From assembly GCF_900604385.1 (NCBI RefSeq), contig NZ_LR027382.1, forward strand, positions 2,016,001-2,080,000: DNA of 64,000 bases. Direction: 5' to 3'. Shown in pieces: positions 23,794-32,976 of this stretch. Each line of letters begins with the position of its first letter. The first letter of the stretch is position 1. The stretch comes from Alistipes megaguti. Its GTDB lineage: Bacteria; Bacteroidota; Bacteroidia; Bacteroidales; Rikenellaceae. The notes under the pieces were generated by a model, which saw only the letters and a program-made list of their open reading frames with translations, was not told where the DNA came from and made no database searches. Made by a program: the position numbers and the translations under genes.

Positions 23794-25269
23794 ATGTACC
23801 GCATGAAAAAAACCAAGATCGTTGCCACCATGTCGGATTTCCGCTGCACCGAGGAGTTCGTCCAGAAGCTCTTCGACGCCGGAATGGACGTCGTCCGCGT
23901 CAATTCGGCCCACGTCTCCGAGGAGGGTGCCACGAAGATCGTCGAGACCGTACACCGGGTTAACCCCGCCATCCCGATCATGATCGACACGAAAGGTCCC
24001 GAGATCCGCGTCACGACGATCGCCGATGAATACGGAAACAGCATCCGCTTCCAGGCCGGTGACCGCGTCGTCGTGCGCGGCTCCGACGGCTCGGACCTCT
24101 CGACGCGCAAGGTCATTTACATGAACGTTCCCTCGATCGTCCGCGACATCCCCGTCGGCGCCCGCATGCTGATCGCCGACGGCGAGTTGGAGATCCGCGT
24201 TCTGGGCAAGAGTGACGAGGAGCTCGACTGTGAATTCGTGGTCGGCGGAGCCCTCCGCTCGCGCAAGAGCGTCAACGTGCCGGGTGTCTCGATCGACCTC
24301 CCGTCGGTGACGGCCAAGGACCGCCGCTTCATCGAGTGGGCCGTGCGCAACGACGTCGACTTCATCGCCCATTCGTTCGTCCGCTCGGCACGCGACGTGA
24401 AGGCCGTGCAGGAGATCCTCGACGCCCACGGCAGCAACATCAAGATCATCTCCAAGATCGAAAACCAGGAGGGGCTCGATAATATCGACGAGATCATCGA
24501 GGCCTCGTACGGCATCATGGTCGCCCGCGGCGACCTGGGGGTCGAACTCCCCGCCGAGGAGATCCCCAATGCCCAGCGCCGCATCGTCGAGAAGTGCATC
24601 TGCGCCAAGCGTCCGGTGATCATCGCCACGCAGATGCTCTATTCGATGGTCAAGTCGCCGCGCCCGACCCGTGCCGAAGTCAGCGACGTGGCCAGCGCCA
24701 TCTACGAGCGCGTCGATGCCGTGATGCTGAGCGACGAGACCGCCATGGGCGACTATCCCGTCGAGTCGGTCGAGACGATGGCCCGCGTGGCCCGCGCCAT
24801 CGAACGCGACGGCGAGCACTTCCAGCCGATGATCGACATGAACATGGTCTCCGTAAACCACGAAATCACCGCCCAGCTGGCGCGGTCGGCCGTGCGCGCC
24901 TCGACCAACCTGCCGATCAAGTATGTCATCCTCGACACCAAGACCGGCCGCACGGGGCGTTATCTGGCGGCGTTCCGCGGCCGCAAGACCGTCATGGCCG
25001 TTTGCTACTCGCTCCACGCGCAGCGCATTCTGGCCCTGTCGTACGGCGTAGTGCCCATTCTGCGCAAGCAGGAGCTCTCGGACCGCTACCACTTCCTGGT
25101 CGATGCGCTGGAGTTCATCGACCAGTACCGCAAACTCGATGACGAGGATCTGATGGCCATCGTCGGCGGCAGCTTCGGCCCCGACGGCGGCGCTTCGTAC
25201 GTCGAGATCTCCAACGTGAGAAATCTCCGGCGCCGCAACGCCGAGATCGTCGCCCAGCAGAAAGCCTAG
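23794..25269 (+). CDS. pyk: Pyruvate kinase
   Basis: A 491-residue glycolytic enzyme converting PEP and ADP to pyruvate and ATP. It begins MYRMKKTKIVATMSDF. It contains 'GMDVVRVNSAH' (the family usually has NFSH; here NSAH), 'DTKGPEIR', 'IISKIENQEGLDNIDEI' with the catalytic Lys, and 'GIMVARGDLGVELP'. 'KRPVIIATQML' and 'TRAEVSDVASAI' follow, where the usual 'PTRAE(V/A)(S/N)D' is intact. A C-terminal allosteric-type domain follows. The B domain is complete. The flippase gene follows 3 bp later. Confidence 0.95.
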   Translation: MYRMKKTKIVATMSDFRCTEEFVQKLFDAGMDVVRVNSAHVSEEGATKIVETVHRVNPAIPIMIDTKGPEIRVTTIADEYGNSIRFQAGDRVVVRGSDGSDLSTRKVIYMNVPSIVRDIPVGARMLIADGELEIRVLGKSDEELDCEFVVGGALRSRKSVNVPGVSIDLPSVTAKDRRFIEWAVRNDVDFIAHSFVRSARDVKAVQEILDAHGSNIKIISKIENQEGLDNIDEIIEASYGIMVARGDLGVELPAEEIPNAQRRIVEKCICAKRPVIIATQMLYSMVKSPRPTRAEVSDVASAIYERVDAVMLSDETAMGDYPVESVETMARVARAIERDGEHFQPMIDMNMVSVNHEITAQLARSAVRASTNLPIKYVILDTKTGRTGRYLAAFRGRKTVMAVCYSLHAQRILALSYGVVPILRKQELSDRYHFLVDALEFIDQYRKLDDEDLMAIVGGSFGPDGGASYVEISNVRNLRRRNAEIVAQQKA

Positions 25270-25272
25270 GTC

Positions 25273-26724
25273 TTGTCCGGAGAACTCAAAGAGAAGGTCG
25301 CTCAGGGGGTCGCCTGGAGCATGGCCGAGAAGATCGGATCCATGCTTCTGACCATGGCCGTGCGCTTCGTGATCCTGCGTCTGCTGACGCGCGAGATCAT
25401 GGGCTTCATGGCCATCCCCACGGCCATCGTCACCGTGCTTCTGGTCATCGTCGACGGCGGTTTCTCGCAGGGCCTCATCCGCCGCAAGGATCCTTCGGGA
25501 ACGGACTACAAGTCGGTCTTTCTCTTCAACATGACCGTCTCGCTGGGCTGTTACGTGGGAATGGTGGCTACGGCGCCGCTGCTGGCCCGCTGGTACGACA
25601 TGCCCGTCATCGCTGAGATTGCTCCGGTCTTCTACCTGCTGCTCCCGCTGACGGCCCTGTGTGCCGTGCAGAACACGATATTCATCCGGCAGTTCCGCTT
25701 CGCCCTGCTGTCGAAGGTCACCTTCCTCTCGTCACTTGTCGGCGGGCTGGCCGCCATCGGCTGCGCGCTGGCCGGGTGGGGAATCTGGAGTCTGGTCATC
25801 GAACGGGTCGTCTCGGTGGGGCTGCGCACGGGCATCCTCTGGTGGCTCAGTGACTGGCGCCCCCGCGGCAGCTTCTCCCCGCAGCCGCTGTATGAGATGT
25901 CGAAGTTCGGATGCAGCCTGATGGCCACCGACCTGATCTCGAACTTCTACAACAAGATCCCGCAGTTCTTCCTCGGATCGCTCTATCCGGCCGCTACGCT
26001 CGGCTCGTTCGATCAGGCCGTCAAGATCAAGGACATGCCCGCGGTGACGGGCGTCCAGGCCGTGCAGAATGTCACCTTCCCGGCCTTTTCGAAGATCCGC
26101 GACGACCTTCCGAAACTTACCGAAAGCTACCGCCAGGTGGTGATGATCGTCGCCTACGTCATGTTTCCCGTCATGCTGGGGCTCTCGGCCGTGTCCCACG
26201 ACCTCTTCGCCGTGCTGCTGTCCGAAGAGTGGATGCCCACGGTCCCCTATTTCGAGGTGGTCTGTCTGGCCGGGTTGTTCTCGCCCGTGGCCGTCATCTC
26301 GATGAACATCCTCAAGGCTCGCAGCGCCGGCCCGCTCATCGTGCGGCTCGAAATCCTGAAAAAGATCGTTATGACGGTGATCTTTGCCGTGACGATCCCC
26401 CACAGTGTCATGGCTGTCGTCTGGGGACTGGTTGCCATCGCCTTCTGCGAAATGGCCATCAACTTCTGGGCCACGCGCCGCTTCACGCAGCTGACCCTCG
26501 GCCGCTTCCTCCGCACGCTGCTCCCCATGGCACTGCTCTCCGTCGTGATGTGGCTGGCCGTACGCGGCGTCGGAATGTGGATCCCCGACAGTGCCATACT
26601 GCGTCTGCTGGCCGGGGTGACGGTCGGCGTGGCGCTCTACGTCGGCCTCTCGGCCCTCTTCCGCCTCGAAGCCTTCCGTCTGGTCTGCGACCTCCTGAAA
26701 AAACAGATCGTCCACAAGGCGTAG
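25273..26724 (+). CDS. Polysaccharide flippase, MOP superfamily (WzxC-like)
   Basis: A 483-residue inner-membrane protein with about 12-14 hydrophobic helices. It is predicted to flip lipid-linked oligosaccharide for LPS or capsule export. The opening 'LKEKVAQGVAWSMAEKIGSM' and 'SQGLIRRKD' segments are typical of the lipopolysaccharide biosynthesis subgroup. I use the TTG at 25273 because it keeps the conserved opening and lies 3 bp after pyk; an ATG at 25321 is the alternative. No glycosyltransferases are adjacent, so it is separated from any polysaccharide cluster. The stop codon lies in the loop of the terminator hairpin. Confidence 0.87.
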   Translation: MSGELKEKVAQGVAWSMAEKIGSMLLTMAVRFVILRLLTREIMGFMAIPTAIVTVLLVIVDGGFSQGLIRRKDPSGTDYKSVFLFNMTVSLGCYVGMVATAPLLARWYDMPVIAEIAPVFYLLLPLTALCAVQNTIFIRQFRFALLSKVTFLSSLVGGLAAIGCALAGWGIWSLVIERVVSVGLRTGILWWLSDWRPRGSFSPQPLYEMSKFGCSLMATDLISNFYNKIPQFFLGSLYPAATLGSFDQAVKIKDMPAVTGVQAVQNVTFPAFSKIRDDLPKLTESYRQVVMIVAYVMFPVMLGLSAVSHDLFAVLLSEEWMPTVPYFEVVCLAGLFSPVAVISMNILKARSAGPLIVRLEILKKIVMTVIFAVTIPHSVMAVVWGLVAIAFCEMAINFWATRRFTQLTLGRFLRTLLPMALLSVVMWLAVRGVGMWIPDSAILRLLAGVTVGVALYVGLSALFRLEAFRLVCDLLKKQIVHKA

Positions 26725-26737
26725 ACGATCTGTTTTC
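26699..26737. terminator. Bidirectional terminator between convergent genes
   Basis: AAAACAGATCGTC and GACGATCTGTTTT are perfect 13-bp arms. The flippase stop codon sits in the loop, so the hairpin overlaps the coding end. T runs on both strands suit the convergent buk gene as well. Confidence 0.82.
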
Positions 26738-26760
26738 CATTCGGGTGCGATGCCCGTCTC

Positions 26761-27828
26761 CTATTCGTAGACTTTCGGGGTGATGATCCCCCGCAGCACC
26801 ACCAGCGCATTCTGTACCAGCGCCTCGAGTTCATTCTCTCCGGGATAGACCGTCACCGGGGCGATGAACGAGCAGTGGCGGCGGATATACTCCACGACCG
26901 GCTCGTTGTAGGCGATGCCGCCCGTGAGCAGAATGCCGTCCACACGCCCTTCGAGCACGGCGGCCATCGCACCGATCTGCTTCGAGATGTTGTAGCACAT
27001 GGCGTCCAGCACCTTTCGGGCCCGCTGGTCCCCCTGTGCGATGCGTTCCATCACCTGAATGACGGAGTTTGTCCCCAGATAGGCCACCAGTCCGCCCTTG
27101 CTCGAAACGTATTTCAACAGCTCCTCGCGGGTGTACTGTCCCGAGAAGCAGACCTTGATCAGGTCGCTCGACGGAATGCTCCCCGCACGGTCCGGGGCGA
27201 AGGGTCCGTCGCCGTCCAGCGCATTGTTGACGTCAACGATCCGCCCCCGGCGGTGAGCTGCCACCGAGATGCCGCCGCCCATGTGGGCCACGATCAGGTT
27301 CGTCTCCTCGTATGTGCGGCCCGTCTTCTTGCAGTGCAGCCGCGCGATGGCCTTCTGGTTCAGGGCGTGGAAGACCGACTTGCGCGGGCACATCGGCATG
27401 CCGGTGATCCGCGCCGTGTCGTCCATCTCGTCCACCACCGGCGGATCGGCAATGTAGGCCTTCACCTTGGCCATGTGGGCGATCTGAGCCGCAAGCAGTC
27501 CGCCCAGGTTGCAGGCGTGCTTCATCACGGCGTTGCGCAGGTCGTAGCGCATCCGCGAATTCACCTCGTAGACTCCCGCCGGTATCGGGTGGATCAGCCC
27601 TCCGCGGCCGATGACGGCCGACAGTTCGCGAAGCGGAAAGTTTGCCTCGCGAAGGGCCGAAAGGATCAATCCCCGCCGCCAGTCCAACTGGTCGATGACG
27701 TCGGTGAAGCGTTGCAGCTCCTCGGTCGAATGGCGCAGCGTCAAATCCAACAAAGGCCGCTCTTCCTCGTAAAGAGCGACCTTTGTGGATGTTGAGCCGG
27801 GATTTATAGCTAAGATCTTGTAGCTCAT
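26761..27828 (-). CDS. buk: Butyrate kinase
   Basis: A 355-residue ASKHA-fold kinase that makes ATP and butyrate (or a branched acid) from the acyl phosphate. Motifs are the N-terminal 'ILAINPGSTSTKVALYE', 'VIGRGGLIHPIPAGVYEVN', 'ANPGGLLA'-like 'CNLGGLLAAQIA', 'DPPVVDEM', 'VAHMGGGISVAAHRRGRIVDVNNALDGDGPF' and 'GILLTGGIAYNE'. This sequence pattern separates Buk from acetate kinase. It lies 46 bp downstream of ptb, giving a phosphotransacylase-kinase pair. Confidence 0.95.
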   Translation of the reverse strand: MSYKILAINPGSTSTKVALYEEERPLLDLTLRHSTEELQRFTDVIDQLDWRRGLILSALREANFPLRELSAVIGRGGLIHPIPAGVYEVNSRMRYDLRNAVMKHACNLGGLLAAQIAHMAKVKAYIADPPVVDEMDDTARITGMPMCPRKSVFHALNQKAIARLHCKKTGRTYEETNLIVAHMGGGISVAAHRRGRIVDVNNALDGDGPFAPDRAGSIPSSDLIKVCFSGQYTREELLKYVSSKGGLVAYLGTNSVIQVMERIAQGDQRARKVLDAMCYNISKQIGAMAAVLEGRVDGILLTGGIAYNEPVVEYIRRHCSFIAPVTVYPGENELEALVQNALVVLRGIITPKVYE

Positions 27829-27874
27829 AAAGTTTTCGGTTCAGGGTTAGTGCGCGGCTATCCCGCCGCAAAGG

Positions 27875-28783
27875 TCATTTCTTCACGGCCAGGCAAGCCA
27901 GTGCGATCGAGTAGAGTTTCGTGAGGCTCGTATCGCCGCGCGAGGTCAGCACGCACGGTACGTTCGTACCCATGACCATGGCGGCCAACTCGCCGCCGCA
28001 CAGGTGCGTCGTGCTCTTGAAGAAGACGTTGGCCGACTCCAGGTTCGGGAAGAGCAGGCAGTCCGGATCGCCGGCCACCGACGAACCCTTCACCTTCTTG
28101 TGCTCGGCAACCTCCTTGTAGAGGGCTACGTCCAGCGACAGCGGGCCGTCGACAATCACGTTGCCCAACTGGCCGCGGTCGCCCATCTTGGCCAGAATGG
28201 CGCCGTCGGTCGACGATACCACGCTCGTGAGAACCTGCTCCGAGGGGGCGATGCAGGCGATCTTCGGGCAGTCGATGCCCAGCAGCTTGGCCGTCTGGGC
28301 CAGGTAGCCGATCTGCTTCATCTTCTGCTTGAAGTCCGGCAGCGGAATGACGGCCACGTCCGAGATGATGAGCAGCTTGTGGTAGCACGGCATCTCGATG
28401 ATCGAGACGTGGCTCAGCACGCCCTTCGGCGGGAAGAGGCCGGCATCCTTGTTCAGGATTCCGCGCATGTATTTGTCCGTCGAGACCAGACCCTTCATCA
28501 GTACGTCGGCATTGCCGGCCACTACGGCGGCGACGGCCTGCTGCACGCACTTCACGTCATTGGTTTCGTTGACGATGTTGAAGGCCTTGATGTCGATGTT
28601 GTTTTCCGAGCAGACCTGCTCGATCACGGCCTTGTCGCCGTAGAGCGTCGGCTCGACAAGTCCCTTCTTGTAGGCTTCGTAGACCGCTGCCAGCGTGTGC
28701 GAATCCTGGCCGTAGGCTACGGCAAGACGTTTTTTACCCCTCTTTCTCGCCTCTTCGACGATCTCGGTAAGATGCTGAATCAT
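27875..28783 (-). CDS. ptb: Phosphate butyryltransferase
   Basis: A 302-residue cytoplasmic enzyme exchanging CoA for phosphate on butyryl-CoA or related acyl-CoAs. It is of the Pta/Ptb fold, with 'ADVLMKGLVSTDKYMRGIL', 'VLSHVSIIEMPCYHKLLIISDVAVIPLPD' and the C-terminal 'SSVAGDPDCLLFPNLESANVFFKS' and 'SRGDTSLTKLYSIALA'. With Buk it yields ATP from acyl-CoA. It may also serve branched-chain or propionyl intermediates, which sequence alone cannot decide. Confidence 0.94.
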   Translation of the reverse strand: MIQHLTEIVEEARKRGKKRLAVAYGQDSHTLAAVYEAYKKGLVEPTLYGDKAVIEQVCSENNIDIKAFNIVNETNDVKCVQQAVAAVVAGNADVLMKGLVSTDKYMRGILNKDAGLFPPKGVLSHVSIIEMPCYHKLLIISDVAVIPLPDFKQKMKQIGYLAQTAKLLGIDCPKIACIAPSEQVLTSVVSSTDGAILAKMGDRGQLGNVIVDGPLSLDVALYKEVAEHKKVKGSSVAGDPDCLLFPNLESANVFFKSTTHLCGGELAAMVMGTNVPCVLTSRGDTSLTKLYSIALACLAVKK

Positions 28784-28831
28784 GATGTTTGAGTTTTTTG
28801 GGATGGTTTATCCGTTGTTTGTTTGTCTCTT

Positions 28832-30034
28832 CTATTTGACCAGGTTGTAGGTGTCCGTGGCGATCATCAGCTCCTCGTCGGTGGCAATCACGGCCACCTT
28901 CACCTTCGAGTCGGCCTTCGAGAGCAGCTTGTTCACGCCCCGGGCGCCGCGGTTGGCCTCCGGGTCGAACTCCACGCCCATGAACTCCAGACCCGTGCAG
29001 ACCGCCTCGCGCATCTCGCTCGAGTTCTCGCCCACACCGCCCGTGAAGACGATCAGATCCACGCCGCCCATCTCGGCCGCATACTGCCCGACGAACTTCT
29101 TGATGCGCAGGTAGTACATGTCGCGCGCCAGGATGGCCCGTTCGTTGCCCTCGTCGTAGGCGCGGTCGATGTCGCGCATGTCGCTCGAGATGCCCGTCAG
29201 ACCCAGCACGCCCGACTTCTTGTTCATCATCGTGTCGAGTTCGGCGTAGCTCATCCCCTCCTTTTCGCCGATGAAGGTGATGGCGCTGGCGTCAACCTGG
29301 CCGCAGCGCGTGCCCATGACCAGACCGTCGAGCGGCGAGAAGCCCATCGACGTGTCGTACGACTTGCCGTCGAGCACGGCCGTGATCGAGGCGCCGTTGC
29401 CGATGTGGCAGGTGATGATCTTCGAATGTGCGAAGTCCAGACCGGCCAGTTCGGCGCCGACCCGTGCCACGTACTTGTGGCTCGTTCCGTGGAAGCCGTA
29501 CTTGCGCACGCGATATTTCTCATAGTATTCGTAGGGCAGGGCGAACATGTAGTTCACGGCCGGGATCGTCTGGTGGAACGACGTGTCGAAGACCGTCACC
29601 TGTCTGATGCCCGGAAGCACCTTCTCCACGGCGTTGATTCCCTCGAGGCTGGCCGGGTTGTGCAGCGGTGCGATCTGGCACAGCGACTGGATCTTGGCCT
29701 TGACATCCTCCGTGACCAGGCAGCTGGCCGGGAAGTATTCGCCGCCATGGGCCACGCGGTGGCCGACGGCCTTCACCTCGTCGAGCGACGCGATGACGCC
29801 GTGCGAGGGGTCGGTCAGTGCCTCGAGCACCAGTTTGATGCCGGTCGTATGGTCGGGAATCGGCTGGTGGAGTTCGAAGGGCGTCTTCCCCACGGGTTTG
29901 TGCGTGAGGTCTCCCTCCGGAAGGCCGATGCGTTCCACGAGTCCTTTGGCGAGCAGTTTGCCCGATGCGTCCGTCATGTCGATCACCTGGTATTTGATCG
30001 ACGACGAACCGCAGTTCAATACGAGAATTACCAT
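28832..30034 (-). CDS. ackA: Acetate kinase
   Basis: A 400-residue kinase interconverting acetyl phosphate and acetate with ATP. Features are the start 'MVILVLNCGSSSIKYQVID', 'GHRVAHGGEYF', 'PLHNPASLEGI', 'VTVFDTSFHQTIPA', 'KYGFHGTSHKYVA', 'ITCHIGNGASITAV', 'TGGVGENSSEMRE' and the usual length. No pta lies beside it; the partner acyltransferase in this operon is ptb, so the set may be used for several acyl phosphates. Confidence 0.97.
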   Translation of the reverse strand: MVILVLNCGSSSIKYQVIDMTDASGKLLAKGLVERIGLPEGDLTHKPVGKTPFELHQPIPDHTTGIKLVLEALTDPSHGVIASLDEVKAVGHRVAHGGEYFPASCLVTEDVKAKIQSLCQIAPLHNPASLEGINAVEKVLPGIRQVTVFDTSFHQTIPAVNYMFALPYEYYEKYRVRKYGFHGTSHKYVARVGAELAGLDFAHSKIITCHIGNGASITAVLDGKSYDTSMGFSPLDGLVMGTRCGQVDASAITFIGEKEGMSYAELDTMMNKKSGVLGLTGISSDMRDIDRAYDEGNERAILARDMYYLRIKKFVGQYAAEMGGVDLIVFTGGVGENSSEMREAVCTGLEFMGVEFDPEANRGARGVNKLLSKADSKVKVAVIATDEELMIATDTYNLVK

Positions 30035-30077
30035 AGTTTATTCTTTTTGAGTCTTTGTTGTTTCATTCGTTTTTGCC

Positions 30078-30452
30078 TCACGCCGTGCGGGTCTGCGAGC
30101 CGAGGAGCATGCCCAGCGCCGTAAAGAGCAGGCAGACCGCGATGCTCAGCACCACATAGCAGACCGCCGGGGCGTAGTCGCCGGCCCTGAGCAGCCGCAC
30201 CGTATCGGCCGAAAAGGTCGAGAAGGTCGTGAAGCCTCCGCAGAGCCCCGTCACCAGCAGCCATCCCCACGTCGAGGAGTCGAGTGCCTGGAGCAGGAAG
30301 CCGATCACGAGCGATCCTACGGCATTGACCGTGAAGGTCCCCAGCGGAAAACCGAACAACAGATGGCCGCCGAGCATCCATGTCGAAAGCGCATGACGGG
30401 CCATACAGCCGATGGCGCCGCCCAGTCCCACGCAGAAGAGTTCACGAATCAT
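30078..30452 (-). CDS. crcB: Fluoride channel Fluc/CrcB
   Basis: A 124-residue membrane protein with four helices that exports fluoride as a dual-topology dimer. Motifs are 'GGAIGCMARHALS', 'GTFTVNAVGSLVIGFLL' (conserved Asn) and 'TGLCGGFTTFSTFSADT' (the phenylalanine-box and TFSTF sequence). It lies 43 bp upstream of ackA in the same direction and is probably the first gene of the crcB-ackA-ptb-buk transcript. No fluoride riboswitch fits the 30-nt leader. Confidence 0.94.
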   Translation of the reverse strand: MIRELFCVGLGGAIGCMARHALSTWMLGGHLLFGFPLGTFTVNAVGSLVIGFLLQALDSSTWGWLLVTGLCGGFTTFSTFSADTVRLLRAGDYAPAVCYVVLSIAVCLLFTALGMLLGSQTRTA

Positions 30453-30483
30453 AAGTAAAAGTAGGTATTATTCTACGGACTTG

Positions 30484-30491
30484 CAAATTTA
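30484..30491 (-). promoter_or_regulatory. -7 box of the crcB-ackA-ptb-buk promoter
   Basis: Reverse strand TAAATTTG followed by C, 31 bp before the crcB start. No good -33 TTG is visible. It lies between proA and crcB. Confidence 0.45.
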
Positions 30492-30556
30492 ACGAAAAAA
30501 ATGATTACGGATTGTTCTGTTTTTTGCCCGAAAAGCGGGATTTTTCATCCGTTCTG

Positions 30557-31813
30557 CTACGGTTGCCGGATCTGGCCGTCGCCCGTGACGATGTATTTGT
30601 AGGTGGTCAGTTCGGGAAGTCCCATCGGACCCCGGGCGTGGAGCTTCTGGGTCGAGATACCGACCTCGGCCCCGAAGCCGAACTGTCCGCCGTCGGTGAA
30701 CGACGTCGGCAGGTTCACGTAGAGGCACGCCGCATCGACGCGGCGCGTGAAGCGTTCGGCCGCCGACGCATCCTCGGTTACGATCGACTCGCTGTGGTGC
30801 GACGTGTAGCGGGCGATGTGTGCGAGCGCCTCGTCGAGCGACGCAACGCTCCGGATGGCCAGCTTGTAGTCGAGAAACTCTGTGCCGTAGCTCGCTTCGG
30901 TGGCCTGTTGGAGCAGCTCGGCAGGGTAGTGCCCTTCGAGGGCCGCGAGCGATGCGGTGTCGGCGTAGAGCGTGACGTGGCGTTCGGCCAGCGGGGCGCA
31001 GAGCGCCGGCAGGTCGTCGAGCCGCGAGCGGTGGACGAGAAGGCAGTCCAGGGCGTTGCAGACGCTCACGCGGCGTGTCTTGGCGTTGCAGATCACGCGG
31101 CGCCCCTTTTCGACATCGCCCGCCGCATCGAAGTAGGTGTGGACGATCCCCGCACCGGTCTCGATCACCGGTACGCGGGCCTCTTCGCGCACGAAGCGGA
31201 TCAGTCCCGCACCGCCGCGCGGAATCACCACGTCGACGTAGCCCACGGCGTGGAGCAGCGCCCCCACGGCGGCGTGGTCCGAAGGCAGCAGCGTGAACGA
31301 CGCTTCGTCGATCCCCGACCGGCGGAGCGCTTCGTGCAGCACGCGGGCAATGGCCTCGTTCGAGCGGCGGGCGTCGCTGCCGCCCTTCAGCACGCAGGCG
31401 TTGCCCGTCTTCAGGCAGAGCGAGAAGATGTCCGTCGTGACGTTGGGCCGCGCCTCGCAGATCATCCCCACGACGCCGAACGGCACGCGCACCTTGCGGA
31501 TCGTCATGCCGTTGGGGCGCTTCCAGGCGGCCAGCGTCTCGCCCTGCGGCGAGGGAAGCCCGGCAACGGACTCCATGTCTGCGGCCATCGTCTCGAGCCG
31601 CTCGGGCGTGAGCCGCAGCCGGTCGCACAGCGGCGACGCGGGGTCCATGGCGGCCAGATCCTCGGCGTTGGCCGCGAGGATCTCCTCCAGGTGGCGGCGC
31701 AGCGCTTCGGCCGCCGTGCGGACCGCCTCCGAGAGGCGTTCGGCCGGGATGTCAGGCAGGGCGGCGCCGGCTTGCCGGGCCGCCTCGAAAAGGGGTTGGT
31801 AATCGGTCTGCAT
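30557..31813 (-). CDS. proA: Glutamate-5-semialdehyde dehydrogenase
   Basis: A 418-residue proline-synthesis enzyme reducing glutamyl-5-phosphate with NADPH. It belongs to the aldehyde dehydrogenase superfamily: 'VPFGVVGMICEARPNVTTD', 'LKGGSDARRSNEAI', 'VIPRGGAGLIRFV' and 'VCNALDCLLVHRS' with the catalytic Cys. The family end 'ARGPMGLPELTTYKYIVTGDGQIR' is present. The start at 31813 (MQTDYQPLFEAAR) is favoured over 31840 because the latter lies inside proB. It lies 4 bp after the proB stop. Confidence 0.96.
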   Translation of the reverse strand: MQTDYQPLFEAARQAGAALPDIPAERLSEAVRTAAEALRRHLEEILAANAEDLAAMDPASPLCDRLRLTPERLETMAADMESVAGLPSPQGETLAAWKRPNGMTIRKVRVPFGVVGMICEARPNVTTDIFSLCLKTGNACVLKGGSDARRSNEAIARVLHEALRRSGIDEASFTLLPSDHAAVGALLHAVGYVDVVIPRGGAGLIRFVREEARVPVIETGAGIVHTYFDAAGDVEKGRRVICNAKTRRVSVCNALDCLLVHRSRLDDLPALCAPLAERHVTLYADTASLAALEGHYPAELLQQATEASYGTEFLDYKLAIRSVASLDEALAHIARYTSHHSESIVTEDASAAERFTRRVDAACLYVNLPTSFTDGGQFGFGAEVGISTQKLHARGPMGLPELTTYKYIVTGDGQIRQP

Positions 31814-31817
31814 GCGT

Positions 31818-32909
31818 CTATTCCAGATAGAGGTAATCACAATGAATCAGCGGGCGGAGCCCCTTGCGGCCCAGGTTGCGGCGGGCCGTGGCGCTGTCGC
31901 ACGCGATGCGTCCCACGCCCAGCGGCATCCCTTCGGGCGAGAGGATCCGCACGATGTCGTCGCGCTCGAAGTCGCCCTCGACCTGCGTGACCCCCACGGC
32001 CAGGATGCTCGCCGCCTGGCTCCGCCGGATGGCCTCGACCGCTCCGGCATCGAGCCGCAGCGTCCCCTTGGCGAAGCCTTCGCTGCTGGCGATCCACTTC
32101 TTGAGCCCCGAGGCCGGGCGGGCGGAGGGTTCGAAACGCGTGCAGATCACCTCGCCGTCGCCCAGAACGAGCTCCGTCAGGATGTTGTCGCGGCGGCCGT
32201 TGGCGATCACCACCTCGATCCCTTCGCCCGCCACGCGGCTGGCGATGCGGTTCTTCGAGGTCATGCCCCCGCGCCCGCGCGACGAACGCGTCGCGTCGAT
32301 ATAGGGCGAGAGGTCCTCGCCCGGAGCCACGCGCCGGATGATGCGCGAGGCGGGATCCGACGGCGAACCGTCGTAGATGCCGTCGACGTTGCTCAGAATC
32401 AGCAGCGCATCGGCCCCCATCATCGCCGCCACGAGCCCCGAAAGTTCGTCGTTGTCGGTGAACATCAGCTCCGTCACGGAGATCGTGTCGTTCTCGTTGA
32501 CGATCGGGATCACCCCGGCCGTCAGCATCGCCTCCATGCAGTTGCGCTGGTTGAGGTACTGGCGCCGCGTCGAGAGGCTCTCCCTGGTGGTGAGCACCTG
32601 CCCGCACGCAATGCCGTATTCGTGGAACAGGTCGTAGTAGCGCGTCATCAGCCGCACCTGTCCCACGGCCGAATAGAGCTGGCGTGCCGAGACCGTGTCG
32701 ATGCGTCCCGTGCACGGTTCGAGCAGGCTGCGCCCCGAGGCTACGGCCCCCGACGAGACGAGTATCGTCTCGATGCCCGCCCGGTGGAGGCGTGCCAGCT
32801 GGTCGACCAGCGCCGAAATGCGTGTCGTGTCGGGCCGGCCGTCCTCGCGCGTGAGCACGTTGCTGCCCACCTTGACGACGATCCGGCGGTATTTACCTTC
32901 CTGTATCAT
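31818..32909 (-). CDS. proB: Glutamate 5-kinase
   Basis: A 363-residue enzyme phosphorylating glutamate, the first step of proline synthesis and normally feedback-inhibited by proline. The amino-acid-kinase domain shows 'VVKVGSNVLT', 'ILVSSGAVASG', 'VNENDTISV', 'DNDELSGLVAAMMGADALLILSNVDGIYDG' and 'GRGGMTSKNRIASRVAGEGIEVVIANG'. A complete C-terminal PUA domain follows (about residues 275-363). It is paired with proA. Confidence 0.96.
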   Translation of the reverse strand: MIQEGKYRRIVVKVGSNVLTREDGRPDTTRISALVDQLARLHRAGIETILVSSGAVASGRSLLEPCTGRIDTVSARQLYSAVGQVRLMTRYYDLFHEYGIACGQVLTTRESLSTRRQYLNQRNCMEAMLTAGVIPIVNENDTISVTELMFTDNDELSGLVAAMMGADALLILSNVDGIYDGSPSDPASRIIRRVAPGEDLSPYIDATRSSRGRGGMTSKNRIASRVAGEGIEVVIANGRRDNILTELVLGDGEVICTRFEPSARPASGLKKWIASSEGFAKGTLRLDAGAVEAIRRSQAASILAVGVTQVEGDFERDDIVRILSPEGMPLGVGRIACDSATARRNLGRKGLRPLIHCDYLYLE

Positions 32910-32938
32910 GACTCTTAACCTTGCTAACCTTTTTCATG

Positions 32939-32961
32939 CGGACCGATCTCCCATCGGTCCG
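32939..32961. other. Perfect hairpin between response regulator gene and proB
   Basis: CGGACCGAT, loop CTCCC, ATCGGTCCG: a 9-bp perfect stem. Neither strand has a T run after it, so it is unlikely to be a standard terminator. It may stabilise RNA ends or act as an attenuator between the two genes. Confidence 0.5.
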
Positions 32962-32976
32962 ACCGAACGCCCCCTC

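Noticed and set aside
30453..30491. Fluoride riboswitch upstream of crcB
   Set aside because: The leader from the -7 box to the ATG is only about 30 nt and lacks the conserved GGNGAUGG...CGCC pseudoknot sequence.
30512..30552. A + strand terminator-like hairpin GCCCG-AAAA-GCGGG followed by TTTTT
   Set aside because: Genes on both sides run on the reverse strand, so it would not end any visible transcript. The stem is only 4-5 bp.
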